Shown here: piece after piece, positions 55,371-63,816 of the stretch | How the letters are laid out: each line of letters begins with the position of its first letter | Position numbering within the stretch: position 1 is the first letter of the stretch | DNA from: Rhizobium sp. NZLR1 | Lineage (GTDB): Bacteria > Pseudomonadota > Alphaproteobacteria > Rhizobiales > Rhizobiaceae | Assembly: GCF_017357385.1 (NCBI RefSeq) | Contig: NZ_CP071632.1 | Span: forward strand, 873,501-937,500 | Direction of reading: 5' to 3' | DNA: 64,000 nt | Program-made: the position numbers and the translations under genes | The notes under the pieces: generated by a model | Told to the model about the DNA's origin: nothing | Databases searched by the model: none | The model's input: only the letters and a program-made list of their open reading frames with translations

Positions 55371-55911
55371 ATTTCGCGGACGGCCTCTCGCCGTGCCAAA
55401 ATCCAACGATATCCGGCCGACTGCCGACCGGACGCGCGAGAGCCTGTTCAATATATTGAGCCATGCCTATCCGGAATGTGTCGACGGCACCCGGATACTC
55501 GACCTTTTTGCCGGAACCGGCGCCGTTGGCCTCGAAGCCGTTTCACGCGGCTGTCGTCATGCGCTCTTCGTCGAAAACAGCGTCGAGGGCAGGGCGCTGC
55601 TCTGGGAAAACATCGATGCGCTCGGCCTGCACGGCCGCACGCGCATCCTGCGCCGCGATGCCACCGATCTCGGCAGCGTCGGCAATCTCGAAGCCTTCGA
55701 CGTGCTGTTTGCCGACCCGCCCTATGGCAAGGGTCTCGGCGAGAAGGCAATGGCGGCCGCCGCTCAGGGCGGCTGGCTGCGGCCTGGCGCGATCGCGGTG
55801 CTGGAAGAACGCGCCGATATTGTCGTTTCCGTGCATCCTTCCTATGTTTTCCTCGAAAACCGCATCTTTGGCGATACGAGGGTGCATTTCTTCCGGTATC
55901 AGCCGCAATAA
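55351..55911 (+). CDS. rsmD: 16S rRNA (guanine-966-N2)-methyltransferase
   Basis: A 186-residue SAM-dependent methyltransferase. Start GTG 55351 gives the standard MRIVGGEFRGRPLAVPKSND opening and overlaps the preceding gene by 20 bp. SAM motif I is ILDLFAGTGAVGLEAVSRG (about residues 49-67). The catalytic motif is DVLFADPPYGKG, the N6/N2-methyltransferase DPPY. It methylates G966 of 16S rRNA in the 30S subunit. The overlap with an rRNA pseudouridine synthase gene groups two rRNA modification enzymes in one transcript. Confidence 0.96.
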   Translation: MRIVGGEFRGRPLAVPKSNDIRPTADRTRESLFNILSHAYPECVDGTRILDLFAGTGAVGLEAVSRGCRHALFVENSVEGRALLWENIDALGLHGRTRILRRDATDLGSVGNLEAFDVLFADPPYGKGLGEKAMAAAAQGGWLRPGAIAVLEERADIVVSVHPSYVFLENRIFGDTRVHFFRYQPQ

Positions 55912-55923
55912 GCGGGGGCGGGC

Positions 55924-56805
55924 GTGCAGCAGGCAGAGATCATCAGCCCGAAACTGCCGGCGATCAGTGATCTCCCAACGGTCGCCGTCGCTTTCGGCGG
56001 CGGCGGCGCGCGCGGGCTTGCCCATATCCATGTGATCGAGACGCTCGACGAACTCGGGATCCGGCCAGTGGCGGTGTCAGGCTCGTCGATGGGTGCGATC
56101 ATGGGGGCCGGCATGGCCGCCGGCATGTCCGGCGCCGAAATCCGCGAACATGCGCTGGCGACCGTCGGCAACAGGACGGCCGTCGTCAGCCGCATCTGGG
56201 GCCTGAGGCCGGCGACGGTGCGGGATGCCGTGGCCAAGGGCATCCGCATCGGCCAATTCAATCTGGAGCGGATCCTCAAGGCCTTCCTGCCGTCCGAGCT
56301 GCCGGCCCGCTTTGAAGATCTGCTGGTGCCAATGAAAGTCATCACCACAGATTATTACGGGCAGTGTGAAGTCATCATCGAAGAAGGCGAGCTGTTTCCG
56401 GCACTCGCTGCCTCATCCGCCATCCCCGCCGTCTTCATGCCGGTGCGCCTGCGCGACCGCGTGATGATCGACGGCGGCATCAGCAATCCGGTGCCTTACG
56501 AATGCCTGATGGATCTTGCCGACATCGTCGTCGGCATCGATGTCGTCGGCGCGCCGGAAGGCGACGGCACCCATATCCCGAACCGCATGGAGAGCATCTT
56601 CGGTTCCGGCCAGCTGATGATGCAGACGGCGATCACGCTGAAGCTGAAGCTCCGCCCGCCGCATATCTTCCTGCGCCCGGCAGTCGGCCGCACCGGCGTC
56701 ATGGATTTCCTCAAGGCCCGCGATGTGCTGGCCATGTCCGTCGGTGTCAAGGACGACCTGAAATTCGCCCTCGACCGCGAGATCGAAGCGCGGCTGAAGC
56801 GCTGA
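55924..56805 (+). CDS. Patatin-like phospholipase (RssA-like)
   Basis: A 293-residue protein from GTG 55924. Patatin hydrolase features: oxyanion loop AFGGGGARGLAHIHVIET (residues 23-40), nucleophile Ser-55 in SGSSMG, and the partner Asp in MIDGGISNPVPYE (about residue 182). The protein has no signal peptide and is probably cytosolic or membrane-associated. It resembles the RssA/YchK group, whose substrates are not well defined. It is 12 bp after rsmD on the same strand and may be co-transcribed; convergent with the antiporter gene, 12 bp between. Confidence 0.92.
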   Translation: MQQAEIISPKLPAISDLPTVAVAFGGGGARGLAHIHVIETLDELGIRPVAVSGSSMGAIMGAGMAAGMSGAEIREHALATVGNRTAVVSRIWGLRPATVRDAVAKGIRIGQFNLERILKAFLPSELPARFEDLLVPMKVITTDYYGQCEVIIEEGELFPALAASSAIPAVFMPVRLRDRVMIDGGISNPVPYECLMDLADIVVGIDVVGAPEGDGTHIPNRMESIFGSGQLMMQTAITLKLKLRPPHIFLRPAVGRTGVMDFLKARDVLAMSVGVKDDLKFALDREIEARLKR

Positions 56806-56817
56806 TGTTCTTTTGAT

Positions 56818-58632
56818 TTACGCCTCCGCCGTCGCATCCACGGTGCCTGCCAGCGGATCGTCCTCGAAAGCATCGGCGGCACGTTTCGGCTTGACCAGCG
56901 GTTCGGGGCGGACGGGATGGGAAAACAGCATGTCGCGGCCGGCCTGCAATCCTTCGGACACCTGCAGCACCAGGCGCGCCTCGTCGCGCTTGCGGATATC
57001 CTCGCCGATTTCATAGGCATCGACCTCGGGCACACCAAGCGCCTCCAGCGTCCGCCGCCCGAAGAGCAGGCCTGATTCCAACGTTTCGCGCAGTTCGTAG
57101 TCGATACCCTTGTTACGCAGCTCGATCGAATGGATGCGATCGTAGGAGCGCACGTAAAGCCTGGTGTGCGGATAGTCCGCCTGCACCAGTTCCACCACCT
57201 TGTCGGTGATTTCCTTCTTCTGCGTGCAGACGAGCACGATCTTTGCCCGGTCGATGCCGGCCGAGCGCAGCACGTCCTTGCGGGCGCCGTCGCCGAAATA
57301 GATGCGAAAGCCGAAGGCGGAGGCCTGGCGGATACGGTCCGCCGAAAAATCGATGACGGTGACGCTGCGCCCGCCGGCAAGCAGGATCTGGGCGGCGATC
57401 TGGCCGAAACGCGAGAAGCCGACCATCAACACATCGGCGCCGGCACCCTCGAAATCCTCGTCCAATTCCTCATGCTCATCGCCGCTGAGCAGCCGCTTGG
57501 AAAGAGCCGCGCCGATCGGCGTCAGCGCCATGGACAGCGTGACGATCGCGACCAGCAGCGATGCCGTGCTCGCCGACATCAGCCCGACGGTTGCCGCCGC
57601 GGTAAACAGCACGAAGCCGAATTCGCCGCCTTGCGGCAGCAGAAAGGCGATCCGGATCGCATCGTTGTGCGGAGAGCCGGAGATCCGGCAAAGCCCGTAG
57701 ATGATGATCGCCTTGACCGCCATGATGATCGGCACCGCAACGATGACGAAGAGCGCGTTGTCGGCAAGCACGTCGAGCTGCAGCGACAGGCCGACGGCGA
57801 TGAAGAAGATGGCGAGCAGCACGCCGCGGAAGGGCTCGATATCGGCCTCCAGCTCGTGCCGGTAGGAGGATTCGGCGAGCATCACCCCGGAGAGGAAGGC
57901 GCCCATCGCCATCGAAAGCCCGGCAAGCTGCATCAGGCTTGCCGATCCCATGACGACGAAAAGGGCGGCGGCAATCATCGCCTCGCGCGCGCCGGTCCGG
58001 GCGATGATCTGGAAGAGCGGCGTCAGCAGGTAACGCCCCATGACGACCATTGCCGCGACCGCGCCGACGGCGACGGCGAAATCGGCGAGCGGCGCATTGC
58101 TGCCCTTGCCGCCGCCGTCGAGAACGGTGATCAGCGCCAAGAGCGGCACGATCGCCAGGTCCTGGAACAGCAGCATCGAGAAGGAACGCTGCCCGTATTT
58201 CGTATTGACGTCGCCGTCGCCCTCGAGGATCTGCATGGCGAAGGCCGTCGACGACAGTGCCAGGCCAAAGCCGGCGACGATGCTGCCGCGCCAATCGAGA
58301 ACGTGGGAAAACCAGGCGAGCGCGGTCAGCGCCAGCCCGGTCACCACCACCTGCGCCGTGCCGAGGCCGAAGATGTCGCGCCGCATCTGCCAGAGGCGGC
58401 TGGGTTTCAATTCCAGTCCGATGATGAAGAGCAGGAAGACGACGCCGAGTTCGGCGACCGCAAGGATCTGTTCACCGTCGGTGATGCCGTGGAAGACAGG
58501 GCCGATGACGATGCCGGCAGCGAGATAGCCGAGCACCGTGCCGAGCCCGAGCTTCTTGAAGATCGGCGCGGCGACCACGGCTCCGCCGAGCAGCAGGATC
58601 GTTTCGGAAAAAAAGGCATTGGACGCTGACAT
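56818..58632 (-). CDS. KefB/KefC-type monovalent cation:proton antiporter (CPA2) with TrkA-N domain
   Basis: A 604-residue protein from ATG 58632; the upstream extension to 58749 is dropped. The N-terminal CPA2 domain (12-13 helices, residues 1-385) includes GLGTVLGYLAAGIVIGPVFH, ELGVVFLLFIIGLELKPSRL and the antiporter motif GLALSSTAFAMQIL. A cytosolic TrkA-N Rossmann domain (about 405-520) has VLMVGFSRFGQIAAQILL, where the second Gly of the usual GxGRFG is Ser. Kef systems extrude K+ during electrophile stress and are gated by glutathione adducts. No KefF/KefG ancillary gene is adjacent. It is divergent from pmbA (120 bp). Confidence 0.92.
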   Translation of the reverse strand: MSASNAFFSETILLLGGAVVAAPIFKKLGLGTVLGYLAAGIVIGPVFHGITDGEQILAVAELGVVFLLFIIGLELKPSRLWQMRRDIFGLGTAQVVVTGLALTALAWFSHVLDWRGSIVAGFGLALSSTAFAMQILEGDGDVNTKYGQRSFSMLLFQDLAIVPLLALITVLDGGGKGSNAPLADFAVAVGAVAAMVVMGRYLLTPLFQIIARTGAREAMIAAALFVVMGSASLMQLAGLSMAMGAFLSGVMLAESSYRHELEADIEPFRGVLLAIFFIAVGLSLQLDVLADNALFVIVAVPIIMAVKAIIIYGLCRISGSPHNDAIRIAFLLPQGGEFGFVLFTAAATVGLMSASTASLLVAIVTLSMALTPIGAALSKRLLSGDEHEELDEDFEGAGADVLMVGFSRFGQIAAQILLAGGRSVTVIDFSADRIRQASAFGFRIYFGDGARKDVLRSAGIDRAKIVLVCTQKKEITDKVVELVQADYPHTRLYVRSYDRIHSIELRNKGIDYELRETLESGLLFGRRTLEALGVPEVDAYEIGEDIRKRDEARLVLQVSEGLQAGRDMLFSHPVRPEPLVKPKRAADAFEDDPLAGTVDATAEA

Positions 58633-58752
58633 CAGGGCAATTTCTTTCGACGGCGGGAAGCAGGCGGGCAACCCCCGACAAAGAATCGGCGGCGGCGGCC
58701 TTGATGCTTGGGAGAGTGCACAATAAATGGAAGCCGAAGGAAAGGCCAAATC

Positions 58753-60099
58753 ATGTCCTCAGAAATTGATTCCTCGACACTTCTTTCCCGCGCAAGTCAA
58801 TTGATCGATCTGGCCAAGAAGGCGGGGGCCGACGCCGCCGACGCCGTCGTCGTCCGGTCGCGCTCGCAATCGGTCAGCGTCCGCCTCGGCAAGGTCGAGG
58901 GCACCGAATCTTCCGAAAGCGACGATTTTTCGCTGCGCGTCTTCATCGGCAAACGCGTCGCCAGCGTTTCGGCCAATCCGGGCTTCGATCTCCAGGCGCT
59001 TGCCGAACGCGCCGTCACCATGGCCAAGGTCTCGCCGGAAGATCCGTTCGCCTGCCTGGCGGATGAGGCGAGCCTGTCGAAATCCTATCCCGACCTGCAA
59101 TTGCTCGATACCACCGAGGTCTCCTCCGAGATGCTGCGCGAGGCGAGCCTCGCCGCTGAGGCAGCCGCTCTGGCGGTCGAGGGTGTCACCAATTCCTCCG
59201 GCGCCGGCGCCTCGGCCGGCATGGGCGGCCTCGTCCTTGCCACCTCGCACGGTTTTGAGGGCAGTTACATGGCGTCGCGCTTCGGCCATTCCGTCAGCGT
59301 CATATCGGGCGAAGGCACCGGCATGGAACGCGACTATGACTACGACAGCCGCCTCTACTATGCCGAACTCGACGATCCCGCTGAAATCGGTCGTCGCGCC
59401 GGCGAACGGGTGGTAAAGCGCATCAATCCTCGCCAGGTGCCGACCAGCAAGGATGTTACCGTGATCTTCGACCCGCGCGTCGCCCGCGGCTTCGTCGGCC
59501 ATATCGCCGGCGCGATCAATGGCGCTGCCGTCGCCCGCAAGTCCAGCTTCCTGCGCGACAAGATGGGTCAGCAGGTGCTGAAGGCGGGCCTGTCGATCAC
59601 CGACGATCCGTTGATCGTGCGCGGCCCCTCCTCGCGGCCATTCGACGGTGAGGGCGTGTCGGGCGAGCGGCTGGTGATGATCGAGGACGGCGTCTTGAAC
59701 CACTGGTTTCTCTCGACCTCGACCGCCCGCGAATTGGGTCTGGAAACCAATGGCCGCGGCGTGCGCGGCGGCACCGCCGTCTCGCCGTCCTCCACCAATC
59801 TTGCCCTTGAACCCGGGGACATCTCGCCCGAGGAACTGATCCGCAGCGTCGGCAACGGTTTTTATGTCACCGAATTGATCGGCCACGGCGTCAACATGAT
59901 CACCGGCGAGTACAGCCGCGGCGCCACCGGCTTCTGGATCGAGAACGGTGAACTCACCTTCCCGGTTTCCGAGGTGACGATTGCCTCGAACCTCAAGGAC
60001 ATGTTCATGCGCCTGACGCTGGCAAACGACATCGATCGCAAATTCGGCGTCGCGGCTCCGACCTTCGCCATCGAAGGCATGACGCTCGCAGGGCGCTGA
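58753..60099 (+). CDS. pmbA: TldD/PmbA family protein PmbA
   Basis: A 448-residue protein. ATG 58753 has GAAGGAAAGG 7 nt upstream; the 15-codon extension upstream is rejected. PmbA pairs with TldD as a heterodimeric metalloprotease for unfolded peptides (microcin processing, CcdA degradation in E. coli); the zinc motif lies in TldD, which is not in this window. Family features: VRLGKVEGTESSESDDFSLR near the start, GRRAGERVVKRINPRQVPTS, FVGHIAGAINGAAVARKSSF and GATGFWIENGELTFPVSEVT near the end. Same strand as the following phosphatase-family gene, 78 bp apart. Confidence 0.94.
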   Translation: MSSEIDSSTLLSRASQLIDLAKKAGADAADAVVVRSRSQSVSVRLGKVEGTESSESDDFSLRVFIGKRVASVSANPGFDLQALAERAVTMAKVSPEDPFACLADEASLSKSYPDLQLLDTTEVSSEMLREASLAAEAAALAVEGVTNSSGAGASAGMGGLVLATSHGFEGSYMASRFGHSVSVISGEGTGMERDYDYDSRLYYAELDDPAEIGRRAGERVVKRINPRQVPTSKDVTVIFDPRVARGFVGHIAGAINGAAVARKSSFLRDKMGQQVLKAGLSITDDPLIVRGPSSRPFDGEGVSGERLVMIEDGVLNHWFLSTSTARELGLETNGRGVRGGTAVSPSSTNLALEPGDISPEELIRSVGNGFYVTELIGHGVNMITGEYSRGATGFWIENGELTFPVSEVTIASNLKDMFMRLTLANDIDRKFGVAAPTFAIEGMTLAGR

Positions 60100-60110
60100 A
60101 CATCCCTTCG

Positions 60111-60152
60111 CAAAAATGTGCGGCGGTTTCGGACGATATCATGCTGCTACTA
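60111..60152. repeat. Possible RIME-like remnant between pmbA and the phosphatase gene
   Basis: AAAAATGTGCGGCGGTTTCGGACGATATCATGCTG resembles the inner part of the first palindrome at 32128-32180, but lacks most of the flanking arm. Weak match. Confidence 0.35.
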
Positions 60153-60177
60153 TTGAACTGAGAAACGGATAGGCGAG

Positions 60178-60987
60178 ATGAGCGATAGGGAAAAGTCTCG
60201 CTGGCAGGGCGATCTCACGTTGATTGCCGATGCTGCGAAAGAGGCCGGTGCGGTTGCTTTCGGCTTTTTCAACCAGTCTCCTGAGGTCTGGTGGAAAAAC
60301 GGCGACCGCTCCCCCGTCAGTGCCGCCGACTTCGCCGCCAACAAGACGCTCGAGACCATTCTGCGCAAGGCCCGGCCGGATTATGGCTGGTTGTCTGAGG
60401 AAACTGACGATGATGCCGACCGCCTCCTGCGCGAGACGCTGTTCATCGTCGATCCGATCGACGGCACGCGCGCCTTCCTCGGCGGGCAAAAGGTCTGGTG
60501 CGTCAGCGTCGCGGTCGTTCATCGCGGCCGGCCGGTCGCCGGCGTGCTCTATGCCCCGGCGCTCGAGGAACTCTATGAGGCGACCGAAGGTGGCGTGGCG
60601 ATGAAGAATGGCGCGCCCTTTACCGTCTCCGCCGCAGGACCGGAGCAGGTGAGCCGCCTGGCGATCGGCGAGGATCTGTTGAAGACCTTCCCGCCGGAGT
60701 TTCGCGACCGGGTCACCCGCCAGAAGCACATACCCTCGCTTGCCTATCGCATCGCCATGGTGGCGGACGGTCGTCTCGAAGGCACCTTCGTCAAGAGCAA
60801 TTCGCATGATTGGGACCTTGCCGCCGCCGATCTTATCCTGGCCTGCGCGGGCGGTGGCCTTGTCGACCTTGAAGGCAGGCCGATCGTCTACAATCGCGCC
60901 GCCGTTACCCACAACGTCCTCTGCGCAGCACCTACGCCCCGTCTCGACGAATTCCTCGTGGCCTTTGCTGGGCGACGAGACAGTTGA
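60178..60987 (+). CDS. Inositol-monophosphatase superfamily protein, CysQ-like
   Basis: A 269-residue Mg2+/Li+-sensitive phosphatase-fold protein. Metal-site motifs: WLSEETDDD (Glu pair), FIVDPIDGTRAFL (DPIDGT) and NSHDWDLAAADLILACAGG (WDLAAA). It probably dephosphorylates 3'(2'),5'-bisphosphate nucleotides (CysQ) or inositol/sugar monophosphates; family members are hard to separate by sequence. Positioned between pmbA and DUF4170, an order conserved in Rhizobiales. The next ATG is 61 bp downstream. Confidence 0.88.
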   Translation: MSDREKSRWQGDLTLIADAAKEAGAVAFGFFNQSPEVWWKNGDRSPVSAADFAANKTLETILRKARPDYGWLSEETDDDADRLLRETLFIVDPIDGTRAFLGGQKVWCVSVAVVHRGRPVAGVLYAPALEELYEATEGGVAMKNGAPFTVSAAGPEQVSRLAIGEDLLKTFPPEFRDRVTRQKHIPSLAYRIAMVADGRLEGTFVKSNSHDWDLAAADLILACAGGGLVDLEGRPIVYNRAAVTHNVLCAAPTPRLDEFLVAFAGRRDS

Positions 60988-61048
60988 CGTTTCCGTCAAA
61001 ATCCCGCAGATGGGGTGGCGGAGGAGAATAGCAGAAAGAGAACAAAAA

Positions 61049-61297
61049 ATGACTGACTCCGGTGACAAGAAGCAGCTTCTGCATCTCGTTTTTGGCGGCG
61101 AACTGGAAAGCCTCGATGATGTCCAGTTCCGTGATCTGAGCGGTCTCGATATCGTCGGCATTTTCCCGGATTATGCCACGGCGCTGACGGCCTGGAAGGC
61201 GAAAGCGCAACAGACGGTCGACAATGCGCATATGCGCTACTTCATCGTCCACATGCATCGTTTGCTCGATCCGCAGGAAAAGGCCAGGGGCAACTGA
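61049..61297 (+). CDS. DUF4170 small protein
   Basis: An 82-residue protein from ATG 61049 (the larger frame from 60740 lies inside the preceding gene). DUF4170 features: QLLHLVFGGELESLDDVQFR, IVGIFPDYATALTAWKAKAQ and YFIVHMHRLLDP. The function is unknown, but its place directly before lipid A/core genes is conserved in Rhizobiales. No membrane segment. Confidence 0.9.
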   Translation: MTDSGDKKQLLHLVFGGELESLDDVQFRDLSGLDIVGIFPDYATALTAWKAKAQQTVDNAHMRYFIVHMHRLLDPQEKARGN

Positions 61298-61303
61298 CCT
61301 CGC

Positions 61304-61420
61304 TAGAAACAGGTTGATTTCAGGCCGGGTCGGCCCCAAGTCTGAATCCTGTTCTGAATTAATTGGTTAGGGCATGGTGTCGTGAGAAAACCGCTTGCAC
61401 CTTTCGGCATCACGCTCTTG
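61304..61420. repeat. RIME-like palindromic element, inverted orientation
   Basis: It reads AAACAGGTTGATTTCAGGCC..GAATCCTGTTCTGAATTAAT, then GGGCATGGTGTCG..CGGCATCACGCTC. It is the reverse-complement layout of 18015 with several substitutions. It lies between DUF4170 and waaA, separating what might otherwise be a close-packed operon by 265 bp. Confidence 0.75.
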
Positions 61421-61562
61421 TGCCGCCGGCGAGCGGGGCTTTCCGGCATCGGGCGCTCCGGATTGTTTGACGCATTCTGAACAAATTGATCGGTCATTGC
61501 GGCCGCAACGATAATGAGGGAATGGGTTTGATGTCGATCGGTTTGGATCGGAGACTGGCGCG

Positions 61563-62882
61563 ATGAGTTCCCGGATGGCTCGGTTCGGTCTGAGCGCATA
61601 CCGTCTGGCGGGAACCGTGGCCTCTCCTGTTGTCGGCCTCTATATCACCTACCGCACCGCCAAGGGCAAGGAAGACCGAGCGCGCCGCCTGGAACGCTTC
61701 GGCTATCCAAGCGCCAATCGGCCGCAAGGCCCGCTCGTCTGGTTCCATGCCGCAAGCGTCGGTGAAACCAATGCCGTCATCCCGCTGATCCGCGAAATCC
61801 GCCGCCGCGATATCCATGTCATCCTGACGACCGGCACCATCACCTCCGCCAAGCTCGCCGCCGAGCGGCTCGGTCAAGACGCAATCCACCAATATGTGCC
61901 GCTCGACCTGAAGCCGTCGGTCAGCCGCTTCCTCGATTACTGGCAGCCCGATTGCGCCATCATCGCCGAATCCGAGATCTGGCCGGCAACGGTGCTGGAG
62001 CTTGGCCGCCGCCGCATTCCGCAGATCCTGATCAATGCCCGCATGTCGGACCGCTCCTTTACCCGCTGGCGCCGCCGCCCGGCGATAGCCGAAGCCCTGT
62101 TCGAGAATCTCGCCCTCGTCATCGCCCAGTCGGATATGGATGCAGAACGTTTCCGCGATCTCGGCGCTGTTCCCGTCATCACCTCCGGCAATCTGAAGGT
62201 CGACACCGACGCACCGCCTTATGACAGCGCTGTCCTTGCCCGCTACAAGAAGCAGATCGGCGACCGCAAGACCTGGGCGGCGATCTCGACCTTCGACGGC
62301 GAGGAGAATGCCGCTGCCATCGTCCATCGGGCGCTGAGGGAGCGCGATCGTCAATTGACGATCATCGTGCCGCGTCATCCGGAGCGCTGCGACGAGATCG
62401 AGGCGGCCCTGGTCAAGCTGGGGCTGAAGGTCGCCCGCCGCACCCGTGACGATGTCTTGTCGGCCGATGTCGATATTTTCCTCGGTGATACGATCGGCGA
62501 AATGGGCCTCTATTTGAGACTGACGGAAATCGCTTTCGTCGGCCGCTCGCTGTTTGCCGAAGGCGGCCAAAACCCGCTGGAGCCCGCCATGCTCGGCTGC
62601 GCCGTTCTCTCCGGCGGCCATGTACAGAATTTCCGCGATGCCTATCAGAAGCTCGCCCGCAGCGGCAGCGCCCGCATGGTGCGCGATACCGAAATGCTGG
62701 CCAAGGGCGTGCATTACCTGCTGATCAATGATGAAGCCCGCCGCAATATGATCGAGGCCGGCATCACCGCGGTGCACGAGATGCGCGGTGCGCTGACCGC
62801 GACCGTGAAAGGGCTGGAACCCTACATCAATCCGCTGACGGTGAAGGCGCGGTTGCTGCCCAAGGCCGTGGCCCAGGTCTGA
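61563..62882 (+). CDS. waaA: 3-deoxy-D-manno-octulosonic acid (Kdo) transferase
   Basis: A 439-residue GT30-family glycosyltransferase with an N-terminal membrane anchor (residues 10-30). It adds Kdo to lipid IVA at the inner membrane. Motifs: PLVWFHAASVGETNAVIPLI with the catalytic Glu region, ILTTGTITSAKLAAERLG, IIAESEIWPATVLE, and in the C-terminal domain IFLGDTIGEMGLYLRLTEIA and EGGQNPLEPAMLGCAVLSG. GGAGA precedes the ATG. Followed by a HAD gene (9 bp) and lpxK, also acting in lipid A assembly. Confidence 0.95.
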   Translation: MSSRMARFGLSAYRLAGTVASPVVGLYITYRTAKGKEDRARRLERFGYPSANRPQGPLVWFHAASVGETNAVIPLIREIRRRDIHVILTTGTITSAKLAAERLGQDAIHQYVPLDLKPSVSRFLDYWQPDCAIIAESEIWPATVLELGRRRIPQILINARMSDRSFTRWRRRPAIAEALFENLALVIAQSDMDAERFRDLGAVPVITSGNLKVDTDAPPYDSAVLARYKKQIGDRKTWAAISTFDGEENAAAIVHRALRERDRQLTIIVPRHPERCDEIEAALVKLGLKVARRTRDDVLSADVDIFLGDTIGEMGLYLRLTEIAFVGRSLFAEGGQNPLEPAMLGCAVLSGGHVQNFRDAYQKLARSGSARMVRDTEMLAKGVHYLLINDEARRNMIEAGITAVHEMRGALTATVKGLEPYINPLTVKARLLPKAVAQV

Positions 62883-62891
62883 GGATATATC

Positions 62892-63614
62892 ATGTCGGCA
62901 GCGGCCCATATCAAAGGCATTCTCTTCGACAAGGACGGCACTCTGCTCGACTATGACGAGAGCTGGCTGCCGGTGAACCGGGAGCTTGCCCGCATCGCCG
63001 CGGAAGATGACCCGCTTCTGGCCGACCGGCTGCTGTCTGCCTGCGGCATGGATCCGGTGACCGGCCATATCGTTCCCGACAGCCTGCTTGCTGCCGGCAA
63101 TACCCGCCAGATTTCCGAGGGTCTGGTTGCTGCGGGCTCGATGGTCGATGTCGACGAACTGACGGTGCGCCTAGACGCCCTGTTTTCCAGCGCCGCCGAA
63201 TTTTCCGTGCCGGTGACCGACCTCGCCGGCTTCTTCGCAAGGCTGCATCGGCGCGGCTTCAAGCTCGGTGTCGCCTCCAGCGACAACGAACGGTCGATCC
63301 GCCAAACGGCGGAACGCTTCGGTTTTGCCCGCTACGTCGATTACATCGCCGGCTACGACAGCGGTTTCGGGGTCAAACCGGAGCCGGGCATGGTACTCGG
63401 CTTCTGCGCCGCGACCGGACTTTCGCCTGAGGAAGTTGCCATGGTCGGCGACAACAATCACGATCTGCACATGGGCCTGAATGCCGGCACAGGGCTCAGG
63501 ATTGCAGTGCTGACCGGCACCGGTTCGCGCGATTCGCTTGCCGCTGCAGCCGATCATGTGCTCGACGATATCACCGCTCTCGAGGCGCTGCTGCCGGATC
63601 TGCAGCCAGCCTGA
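62892..63614 (+). CDS. HAD-superfamily phosphatase (Gph-like)
   Basis: A 240-residue protein, GAGGA 7 nt before ATG 62892. HAD motif I is GILFDKDGTLLDYDESW (nucleophile Asp and acid Asp), motif II is LGVASSDNERSIRQT, the Lys in GYDSGFGVKPEPG is motif III, and motif IV is VAMVGDNNHDLHMGLNAG. The cap domain is helical. It is the phosphoglycolate-phosphatase type, but the substrate is unknown. Inserted between waaA and lpxK; a role in envelope sugar-phosphate turnover is only suggested by position. Confidence 0.92.
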   Translation: MSAAAHIKGILFDKDGTLLDYDESWLPVNRELARIAAEDDPLLADRLLSACGMDPVTGHIVPDSLLAAGNTRQISEGLVAAGSMVDVDELTVRLDALFSSAAEFSVPVTDLAGFFARLHRRGFKLGVASSDNERSIRQTAERFGFARYVDYIAGYDSGFGVKPEPGMVLGFCAATGLSPEEVAMVGDNNHDLHMGLNAGTGLRIAVLTGTGSRDSLAAAADHVLDDITALEALLPDLQPA

Positions 63615-63625
63615 CCGGCAGCATT

Positions 63626-63659
63626 CAACCTCGAAGATCGGAATCGATTTTCGAGGTTG
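63626..63659. terminator. Hairpin after the HAD gene (weak terminator)
   Basis: Arms CAACCTCGAA / TTCGAGGTTG (63626-63635, 63650-63659) extend by four more pairs with one G-U. No T-run follows, so termination would be weak or Rho-assisted. Confidence 0.5.
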
Positions 63660-63677
63660 AGTGCCAGTTCAAAGTCA

Positions 63678-63719
63678 TAGAGCGTCCTTGACGCGTCCAA
63701 TCGGGCGCGCGGCGCTCTA
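63678..63719. repeat. Small palindromic intergenic hairpin upstream of lpxK
   Basis: Outer arms TAGAGCG / CGCTCTA (63678-63684, 63713-63719) enclose GACGCGTCCAATCGGGCGCGC, itself nearly palindromic. It is similar in style to the RIME-like elements but shorter, and lies about 100 bp before the lpxK start. Confidence 0.6.
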
Positions 63720-63816
63720 AGGGCTTGCATTTTCATCGATTTTGGCCTCTCAATCCCGCCGGTCGAAAAGCAAGGGGCCGGTTGCCGCAAGGCGGGCAGG
63801 GGAGCGGGACGGCAAG

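Noticed and set aside
57130..58629. 499-codon plus-strand frame across the antiporter gene
   Set aside because: Asp/Glu/His/Arg-rich nonsense complementary to membrane-helix codons; the minus-strand Kef-like gene explains the region.
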